A DNA stretch of 64,000 bases. Source: Eriocheir sinensis. Its lineage: Eukaryota > Arthropoda > Malacostraca > Decapoda > Varunidae. Where the stretch lies: positions 8,223,909 through 8,287,908 of the forward strand of contig NC_066520.1 in the NCBI RefSeq assembly GCF_024679095.1, read 5' to 3'. The notes under the pieces are model-generated. The model did no database searches and had not been told where the DNA came from. It saw only the letters and a program-made list of their open reading frames with translations. The translations under genes and the position numbers were made by a program. Below, piece after piece: positions 55,481 to 64,000 of this stretch; the first letter of the stretch is position 1; the number at the start of each line of letters is the position of its first letter.

Positions 55481-56502
55481 TTACTCATACAAATTTGTAT
55501 TATTTTATTGGTATTTTGTTTATTTATTTTGATACGAATTACATGATTATATGAGTATTTTGTACACATTTTTTTATACGTATTTACATTATTTAATGTG
55601 TATTTTGTTTATATATTTTCATACAAATTTACGTTATTATATGTGTATTTGTATAAATATTTTGATACAAATTTACTTTATTTCATGTATTTTGTATATA
55701 TATTTCAATTCAAATTTAGCTTATTTTGTGTGTATTTTGTATGTATTTTCATACAAATTTAATTACTACTGTGTATTTTTGTATATAGTTTTATATAAAT
55801 TTTATGTGTATTTTGTATATTTATATTTATACAAATACATATTCTTTTATTGGTATTTTGTTTATTTATTTTGATACGAATTTACATTATTTTATGTGTA
55901 TTTTGTATACTTTTTTATACGTATTTACTTCATTTTATGTGTATTTTGTATATATATATTTATAGAAATCTACGTTATTTTATGTGTATTCGTTTACATA
56001 TTTTGAAACAAATTTACATTCCATTATATGTATTTTGCATATCTATTTCAATACAAATTTACCTTATTGTATGTGTTTTTTATATATTTATTTTAATACA
56101 AATCTAATTTTTTAATGTGTATTTTGGTATATATATTTTTATAAATAAAAAAAATGCGTTATTTTATGGGTATTTTGCCTCTTTATTTTCATACAAATTT
56201 ACATTATTTTATTAATATTCTGTGTATTTATTTTGATACGATTTTACATTATTCTATTTGTGTTTTGTATATATTTTTTTATACAAATTTACGTTATTAT
56301 AAGTGTATTTTTTTATGTATTTTCATTCAAATTTACATTATTTTATTTGTATTTTGTATATGTATTTCCATACAAATTTACCTAATTTTATTTGTATTTT
56401 GTATATTTATTTTCATACAAATTTAAAATATTTTTGTGTGTTTTTGTATATAGTTTGATACAAATTTAGGTTATTTTATGTGTATTTTGAATATCTATTA
56501 AA
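55481..56502 (+). repeat. Satellite block 32, T-sense, J1 to inverted J7
   Basis: About 23 units. It is the inverted partner of block 21. The J7 copy (56488-56515) joins 'gaatatctatt' to 'aaatatatataca', the mirror of 34662-34690. Confidence 0.9.
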
Positions 56503-57912
56503 TATATATACAAAATACATATGAAATTATGTAAATACGTATAAAAATATATATACAAAATACATATCAAATAATGTAAATTCGTGTCAAAATAAATAAA
56601 CAAAATATCATGAAAAGAATGTGTATTTGTATGAAATTAGATAATAGATAATAAATTTGTATAAAATATATATGCAAGATACACATTAAATAATGTAAAT
56701 ATGTATAAAAAAGGGTATACAAAAAACAAATAGAATAATGTAAAATCGTATCAAAATAAATACACTGAATATTAATAAAATAATGTAAATTTGTGTGAAA
56801 ATAAAGATGCAAAATTCCCATAAAATATTGCATTTTTTATTAAAATATATATACCAAAATACACATAAAATTTTTAAATTTGTATTGAAATAAATATACA
56901 AAATGCACATACAATAAGGTAAATTTGTATTGAAAGAGATATGCAAAAATATATATAAAACAATGTAAATTTGTTTCAAAATATATATACGAATACAAAT
57001 AAAAAAACGTAGATTTCTATAAAAATATATATACAAAATACACATAAAATTAAGTAAATACGTATAAAAAAAATGTATACAAAATACACATAAAATAATG
57101 TAAATTCGAATTAAAATAAATAAACAAAATACCAATAAAAGAATGTGTATTTGGATAAATATAAATATACAAAATACATATACAAAATAAACATAAAATA
57201 ATGTAGATTTGTAATAAAATATATGTACAAAATACACATAAAATAATGTAAATATATATGAAAATATATATATACAAATACACATAAAATACCATGAATT
57301 TGTATAAAAATATATATTCAAAATAAATATTAAATAATGTAAAAGCGTATAAAAATGTATATACAAAGTACATATAAAATAATGTAAATTCGTATCAATA
57401 TAAATCAACAAAACACCAATAAAATAATATATATTTGAATGAAAATAAATTTACAAAATACACATAACATAAATAAAATTTCTATTAAAATATATACAAA
57501 AATACATAGAAATAATTTGAGTTTGTATGAAAATAGATATACAAAATACACATAAAACTAGGTAAATTTCTTTTCAAATGTATATACAAAATACCTGTAA
57601 AATATGGTAAATTTGTGTCAAAATATATAAACAAATTCACATAAAATAACGTAAATTTGAATGAAAAATATATACAAAATACACATAGAATAATGTCAAT
57701 TCGTATCAAAATGAATGAGGAGAATATCAATAAAATAATGTAAATTTGTATGAAAATAAAGATGCAAAATGCCCAAAAAATAAAGCATATGTTTATATAA
57801 ATACAGATACAAAAATACACATCGAATAATTAAATTTGTATTAAAATTAATATACAAAATGCGTATATAATAAGGTAAATTTGTATTGAAAAAATATGCA
57901 ACATACACGTTT
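56503..57912 (-). repeat. Satellite block 33, A-sense, inverted J7 to J1
   Basis: About 31 units containing the longest open frame of the window: 241 codons at 56686-57411 on the minus strand, a repeat by-product. The fused unit is at 56637-56655. From about 57.25 kb to J1 the block is the outer part of the left arm of the second palindrome, partner of 63363-64000. Confidence 0.9.
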
Positions 57913-59340
57913 ACTCATACAAATTTATATTATTTTATTGGTATTTTTTTTATTTATTTTGATACGAATTATATGATTATATGTGTATTTTGTACATATT
58001 TTTTTATACGTATTTACATTATTTAATATGTATTTTGTTTATATATTTTCATACAAATTTACGTTATTATATGTGTATTTGTATAAATATTTTGATACAA
58101 ATTTACTTTATTTCATGTGTTTTGTATATATATTTCAATTCAAATTTAGCTTATTTTGTGTGTTTTTTGTATATATTTTCATACAAATTTAACTACTTCT
58201 GTGTATTTTTGTATATAGTTTTATATAAATTTACGTTATTTTATGTGTATTTTGTATATTTATATTTATACAAATACACATTCTTTTATTGGTATTTTGT
58301 TTATTTATTTTGATACGAATTTACATTATTTTATGTGTATTTTGTGTACATTTTTTTATACGTATTTACTTCATTTTATGTGTATTTTGTATATATATTT
58401 TTACAGAAATCTACGTTATTTTATGTGTATTCGTATATATATTTTGAGACAAATTTACATTGTTTTATATGTATTTTGCATATCTATTTCAATACAAATT
58501 TACCTTATTGTATGTCTTTTTTGTATATTTATTTTAATACAAATTAAATTTTTTGATGTGTATTTTGGTATATATATTTAAAAAAAAAAATGCGTTATTT
58601 TATGAGTATTTTGCGTCTTTATTTTCATACAAACTTGCATTATTTTATTAATATTCTGTGTATTTATTTTGATACGATTTTACATTATTCTATTTGTATT
58701 TTGTACATATTTTTTTATACAAATTTACGTTATTTTAAGTGTATTTCTTTATGTAATTTCATTCAAATTTACATTATTTTACGTGTATTTTGTGTATGTA
58801 TTTCAATACAAATTTACCTAATTTGATGTGTATTTTGTATATTTATTTTCATACAAATTTAAAATATTTTTGTGTATTTTTGTATATAGTTTGATACAAA
58901 TTTGTTATTTTATGTGTATTTTGTATATCTATTTTCATACAAATACACATTCTTTTATTGATATTTTGTTTATTTATTTTGACGCTAATTTACATTATTT
59001 AATGTGTATTTTGTATATATATTTTTATACGTATTTACATCATTTCATGTGTATTTTGTATAGTTTAAACAAATTTATATTATTTAATGTGTATTTTGTA
59101 TATATATATTTATACAAATACACATTCTTTTATTGGTATTTTGTTTATTTATTTTGATACTAATTTACATTATTTTATGTGTATTTTGTATACATTTTTT
59201 ATACGTATTTACTTAATTTTATGTGTATTTTGTATATATATTTTTTTAGAAATCTACCTTATTTCTTGTGTATTCGTATATATATTTTGAAACAAATTTA
59301 CATTGTTTATATGTATTTTGCATATCTATTTTTTGTGTAT
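57913..59340 (+). repeat. Satellite block 34, T-sense, J1-J2 module copy
   Basis: Bounded by J1 (57897-57920) and inverted J2 (59320-59370). It is collinear with 3134-4567 and inverted relative to 61917-63362. A truncated unit 'gtatagtttaaacaaatt' near 59058 occurs in the inverted partners near 62200 and 43880 as well. Confidence 0.9.
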
Positions 59341-60068
59341 TCTGTATTTATTTTTGTTATACATAGAATAATGTAAAATCGTATCAAAATAAGTACACAG
59401 AATATCAATAAAATAATTTAAATTTGTATGAAAATAAAGATGCAAAATACCCATAAGATAAAGCATATTTTTTTTTAAATACATATGCAAAAATACACAT
59501 AGAATAATTAAATTTGTATTAAAATTAATATACAAAATGCACACATACAATAAGGTAAATTTGTATTGAAAAAAACGCAAAATACAAATAAAACAGTGTA
59601 AATTTGTTTCAAAATATATATACGAATACACATAAAATAACGTAGATTTCTATAGAAATATATATACAAAATACACATGAAATTATGTAAATACGTAAAA
59701 AAATATATATATATATAATACATATTAAGTAATGTAAATTCGTGTCAAAATAAATAAACAAAATATCATGAAAAGAATTGTGTATTTGTATGAAAATAGA
59801 TAATAGATAATAAATTTGTATTAAATATATATGCAAGATACACATTAAATAATGTAAATATGTATAAAAAAAATATATACAAAAAACAAATAGGATAATG
59901 TAGAATCGTATCAAAATAAATACACCGAATATTAATAAAATAATGTAAATTTGTATGAAAATAAAGCTGCAAAATTCCCATAAAAAACGCATTTCTTATA
60001 AAAATATATATACCAAAATACACATGAAATATTTAAATTTGTATTGAAATAAATATACAAAATGCACA
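59341..60068 (-). repeat. Satellite block 35a, A-sense, left of the SINE
   Basis: Inner part of the left arm of the second palindrome. It shares the 'gaaaaaaacgcaaaat' and 'cagtgtaaattt' units and an extended TA core near 59705 with 61560-61700. A fused unit lies at 59806-59824. Confidence 0.9.
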
Positions 60069-60092
60069 TTTTTTTTTTTTTTTTTTTTTTTT
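60069..60092 (-). repeat. A tail of the SINE (T24 on the + strand)
   Basis: 24 uninterrupted T. A pure tail of this length suggests a fairly recent insertion. Confidence 0.95.
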
Positions 60093-60115
60093 ACGTTCTT
60101 GCCTGTTGCGCCGGT

Positions 60116-60185
60116 AGGCATCTTCCCGGTGGGGCCTGATGGTCGGCCCAAGGCTTCTTCCAGGTGGGGCCTGATGGGCGGCCCA
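60116..60185 (-). repeat. 2 x 35-bp tandem repeat in the SINE 3' part
   Basis: 60116-60150 and 60151-60185 are tandem copies with three differences. Both contain 'ggtggggcctgatgg' followed by a 'cggccca' end. It may be the LINE-recognition part of the SINE or a copy-number variant of this family. Confidence 0.9.
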
Positions 60186-60375
60186 GCCCGTTCTGGCGCA
60201 GGCGGGTGTTTATAGTGACGCCATCTTGCATTGGCTCATGCTGCCCCCCGGAACTCGTTCTTGATTCGCTTGGACGGCTTCCTCTAGAGTCCGGGTTGAT
60301 GGGTGGTCTTCAGGACAGCATGTGGGTAGTTTTAAGCCACTCGGCGGTGACTGAAAAATCCGAGTGGTAGCGTGA

Positions 60376-60386
60376 GGATTCGAACC
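60376..60386 (-). promoter_or_regulatory. RNA polymerase III B box of the SINE
   Basis: On the minus strand the site reads GGTTCGAATCC, which fits the B-box consensus GGTTCGANTCC at every position. It starts 59 bases from the SINE 5' end. Confidence 0.93.
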
Positions 60387-60416
60387 CGCGTCGTCCATCA
60401 CGCGGCGAATGTGGGT

Positions 60417-60430
60417 CCAGTACGCTATCA
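60417..60430 (-). promoter_or_regulatory. RNA polymerase III A box of the SINE
   Basis: On the minus strand it reads TGATAGCGTACTGG, close to the A-box consensus TRGYNNANNNGG with a few bases of variation. It starts 15 bases from the 5' end, with normal tRNA-like spacing to the B box. Confidence 0.8.
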
Positions 60431-60444
60431 CTTCGGCCCCCGCC

Positions 60445-61018
60445 TACAATAAGGTAAACTTCTATTGAAAGAGATATGCAAAAATACATATAAAACAATG
60501 TAAATTTGTTTCAAAATATATATACGAATACACATAAATTAACGCAGATTTATATAAAAATATATATATAAAATACACATAAAATTAGGTAAATACGTAT
60601 ATTAAAATTTAAACAAAATACACATAAAATAATATAAATTCGAAACAAAATAAATAAACAAAATACCAATAAAAGAATGTGTATTTGTATAAATATAAAT
60701 GTACAAAATACACATACAAAATAAACATAAAATAAGGTAAATTTGTAATGAAATATATGTACAAAATACATAAAATAATGTAAATTTATATGAAAATATA
60801 TATACAAATACACATAAAATACCATGAATTTTTATAAAATTATATATTCAAAATAAATATTAATTAATGTAAATGCGTATAAAATATATATAAAAAGTAC
60901 ATATAAAATAATGTAAATTCGTATCAATATAAATCAACAAAATACCCATAAAATAATATATATTTGAATGAAAATAGATTTGCAAAATACACATAACATA
61001 ACTAAAATTTGTATCGAA
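60445..61018 (-). repeat. Satellite block 35b, A-sense, right of the SINE
   Basis: Resumes the interrupted unit at 'tacaataagg'. To about 60645 it pairs with the start of the next T-sense block. From 60645 to 61018 it has no partner and forms the spacer of the palindrome. The switch at about 61010-61025 has the core 'cgaaatattttcg', itself a perfect 13-bp hairpin arm pair around a central base. Confidence 0.9.
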
Positions 61019-61916
61019 ATATTTTCGAATTTATATTATTTTATGTGTATTTTATTTACATTTTTTTTATACGTATTTACCTAATTTTATGTGTATTTTG
61101 TATATATATTTTTATATAAATCTACGTTAATTTATGTGTATTCGTATATATATTTTGAAACAAATTTACATTGTTTTATATGTATTTTTGCATATCTCTT
61201 TCAATAGAAGTTTACCTTATTGTATGTGCATTTTGAATATTTATTTCAATACAAATTTAAATATTTTATATGTATTTTAGTATATATATTTTTATAAGAA
61301 ATGCGATATTTTATGGGAATCTTGCATCTTTATTTTCATACAAATTTACATTATTTTATTAATATTCGGTGTATTTATTTTGATACGATTTTACATTATT
61401 CTATTTGTTTTTTGTATATATTTTTTTTATACATATTTACATTATTTAATGTGTATCTTGCATATATATTTTATACAAATTTATTATCTATTATTTATTT
61501 TCATACAAATACACATTCTTTTCATGATATTTTGTTTATTTATTTTGACACGAATTTACATTACTTAATATGTATTTTATATATATATATATTTTTATAC
61601 GTATTTACATAATTTCATGTGTATTTTGTATATATATTTCTATAGAAATCTACGTTATTTTGAAATAAATTTACACTGTTCTATTTGTATTTTGCGTTTT
61701 TTTTCAATAAAAATTTACCTTATTGTATAGGTGCATTTTGTATATTAATTTTAATAAAAAATTTAATTATTCTATGTGTATTTTTGTATATGTATTTAAA
61801 AAAAAAATATGCTTTGTCTTATGGGTATTTTGCATATTTATTTTCATACAAATTTAAATTATTTTATTGATATTGTGTACTTATTTTGATACGATTTTAC
61901 ATTATTCTATGTATAA
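61019..61916 (+). repeat. Satellite block 36, T-sense, right inner palindrome arm
   Basis: About 20 units, the reverse complement in class order of 59341-60645 without the SINE. A fused unit lies at 61488-61506. Near 61655 the marker unit has lost part of its start ('acgttattttgaaataaa'), an arm-specific deletion. The block ends at J2 (61901-61945). Confidence 0.9.
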
Positions 61917-63362
61917 CAAAAATAAATACAGAATACACAAAAATAGATATGCAAAATACATATAAACAATGTAAATTTGTTTCAAAATATATATACGAAT
62001 ACACATGAAATAAGGTAGATTTCTATAAAAATATATATACAAAATACACATAAAATTAAGTAAATACGTATAAAAAATGTATACAAAATACACATAAAAT
62101 AATGTAAATTAGTATCAAAATAAATAAACAAAATACCAATAAAAGAATGTGTATAAATATATATATACAAAATACACATTAAATAATATAAATTTGTTTA
62201 AAACTATACAAAATACACATGAAATTATGTAAATACGTATAAAAATATATATAAAAAATACACATTAAAAAATGTAAACTCGCGTCAAAATGAATAAACA
62301 AAATATCAATAAAAGAATGTGTATTTGTATGAAAATAGATATACAAAATACACATAAAATAACCTAAATTTGTTTCAAACTATATACAAAAATACACAAA
62401 AATATTTTAAATTTGTATGAAAAGAAATATACAAAATACACATAAGATTAGGTAAATTTGTATTGAAATACATACACAAAATACACATAAAATAATGAAA
62501 ATTGGAATGAAAATACATAAACAAATACACTTAAAATAACGTAAATTTGTATAAAAAAAAAATATGTACAAAACACAAATAGAATAATGTAAAATCGTAT
62601 CAAAATAAATACAAAGAATATTAATAAAATAATGTAAATTTGTATGAAAATAAAGAAGCAAAATACCCATAAAATAACTCATCTTTTTTTTATTTATAAA
62701 AATATATATACCAAAATACACATAAAAAATTAAATTTTTATTAAAATAAATATACAAAAAACACATACAATAAGGTAAATTTGTATTGAAATAGATATGC
62801 AAAATACATATAAAACAATGTAAATTTGTTTCAAAATATATATACGAATACACATAAAATAATGTGGATTTCTATAAAAATATATATACAAAATACACAT
62901 AAAATGAAGTAAATACGTATAAAAAAATGTATACAAAATACACATAAAATAATGTTAATTCGTATCAAAATAAATAAACAAAATACCAATAAAAGAATGT
63001 GTATTTGTATAAATATATATATAAAATACATAAAATAACGTAAATTTATATAAAACTATATACAAAAATACACAGAAGTAATTAAATTTGTATGAAAATA
63101 TATACAAAATACACACAAAATAAGCTAAATTTGAATTGAAATATATATACAAAATATATGAAATAAAGTATATTTGTATCAAAATATTTATACAAATACA
63201 CATATAATAACGTAAATTTGTATGAAAATATATAAATAAAATACACATTAAATAATGTAAATACGTATAAAAAATATGTACAAAATACACATATAATCAT
63301 GTAATTCGTATCAAAATAAATAAACAAAATACCAATAAAATAATATAAATTTGTATGAGTAA
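61917..63362 (-). repeat. Satellite block 37, A-sense, J1-J2 module (inverted copy)
   Basis: About 1.45 kb between J2 and inverted J1 (63352-63377). It repeats 43596-45035 directly, about 18.32 kb away, and mirrors 57913-59340. Confidence 0.9.
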
Positions 63363-64000
63363 ACGTGTATGTTGCATATTTTTTCAATACAAATTTACAT
63401 TATTATATACGCATTTTGTATATTAAGTTTAATATAAATTTAATTATTCGATGTGTATTTTTGTATCTGTATTTTTATAAACATATGCTTTATTTTTTGT
63501 GTATTTTGCATCTTTATTTTCATAGAAATTTACATTATTTTATGTGTATTTTGTATACATTTTTTATATACTTAAATACACATATTTATTTTTAAATTTG
63601 TATTATTTTAAATATTTTTAATTTTTTATTTGTATTGTATATATATTTTGAAACAAAACAAATTTTTTAATTTATTATTATTTATATATTAATATTCTGC
63701 TCATTCATTTTGATACGAATTGACATTATTCTATGTGTACTTTGTATATATTTTTCATACAAATTTACGTTATTTTAAATGTATTTGTTTTTATATTTTG
63801 ACACAAATTTACAATATTTTATGGGTATTTTGTATATACATTTCAAAAGAAATTTACCTAGTTTTATATGTATTTTGTATATCCTTTTTCATTCAAACTC
63901 AAATTATTTCTATGTATTTTTGTATATATTTTAATACAAATTTTAGTTATGTTTTGTGTATTTTGTAAATTTATTTTCATTCAAATATATATTATTTTAT
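63363..64000 (+). repeat. Satellite block 38, T-sense, runs off the window
   Basis: The start follows the order after the inverted J1 copies at 35681 and 45036. It is interrupted at about 63555-63700 by irregular AT sequence, then resumes with the 'ctgctcattcattttg' unit and runs to the end of the window. Confidence 0.88.
63555..63700. other. Irregular AT-rich patch inside the satellite
   Basis: About 145 bp of AT sequence that does not keep the 45-bp phase ('acttaaatacacatattt', 'aattttttatttg', 'aatttattattatttata'). It replaces the short join found at the same place near 35860 and 45220. It may be decayed or scrambled units, or a repair filler. Confidence 0.6.

Larger units (their letters stand above)
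60069..60444 (-). mobile_element. tRNA-derived SINE, minus strand, 376 bp
   Basis: The 5' end is at 60444. The tRNA-related head carries an A-box-like site (60417-60430) and an exact B box (60376-60386), the internal promoter of RNA polymerase III. A GC-rich, non-tRNA body follows, ending in a 35-bp tandem duplication and a 24-nt A tail (T on this strand). SINEs of this kind encode no protein and depend on LINE reverse transcriptase. Deleting the element rejoins 'aaaatgcaca' and 'tacaataagg', the normal unit, exactly, so no target duplication beyond perhaps one base is seen. The inverted satellite partner at 61.7 kb lacks it. The body resembles SINEs I associate with spiders, from memory only. 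Confidence 0.9.

Noticed and set aside
60360..60444. A functional tRNA gene
   Set aside because: The A and B boxes are present, but they sit at the head of a 376-bp element with a long unrelated body and an A tail. It is a SINE head, not a tRNA gene.
60164..60498. Frames at 60164-60370 (+), 60210-60431 (-) and 60310-60498 (-)
   Set aside because: They lie wholly or mostly inside the SINE, which is non-coding, and one runs out into satellite sequence.

Overview
The window holds no gene I can support. It is almost entirely one very AT-rich satellite DNA. The unit is about 45 bp and is read here in two senses. In T-sense the + strand shows units of the form 'tgtattttgtatatat', then 'ttttcatacaaattta', then 'cattattttatg'. 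A-sense is its reverse complement. Units differ by fixed diagnostic variants that follow one another in a conserved order, so the array has higher-order structure. One marker class recurs at about 520 bp (about 12 units) or 680-710 bp (about 15-16 units).

The array changes sense 37 times, giving 38 blocks of about 70 bp to 4.4 kb. The switches are not independent. By eye, 28 of the 37 fall into seven junction families (called J1 x8, J2 x6, J3 x5, J4 x3, J6 x2, J7 x2, J8 x2 here), and members occur in both orientations. Their order shows two large inverted duplications. One has arms at about 34.7-42.6 kb and 49.4-56.5 kb, with order J7-J1-J8-J3 then J3-J8-J1-J7. The other has arms at about 57.2-60.65 kb and 61.02-64.0 kb. 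A J1-J2 module of about 1.44 kb occurs four times.

Five other kinds of sequence interrupt the array. (1) A 720-bp non-autonomous DNA transposon (MITE-like) at 15563-16282 has 29-bp terminal inverted repeats and a 4-bp target duplication. (2) A 376-bp tRNA-derived SINE at 60069-60444 lies on the minus strand, with recognisable A and B boxes and a 24-nt A tail. (3) A GC-richer insert of about 113 bp at 17921-18033 is of unknown origin. (4) Six long (TA)n tracts have expanded from the TA core of single units. (5) Two small irregular patches lie at 31.5-31.7 kb and 63.56-63.70 kb.

A tRNA-derived SINE, a MITE and a large satellite point to a eukaryotic nuclear genome, in heterochromatin, a centromere or a pericentromere. 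The SINE body and the MITE ends resemble sequences I associate with arthropods, possibly spiders, but that is memory and unverified. The many open reading frames follow from a unit length divisible by three and a T-rich strand poor in stops. They are not genes.
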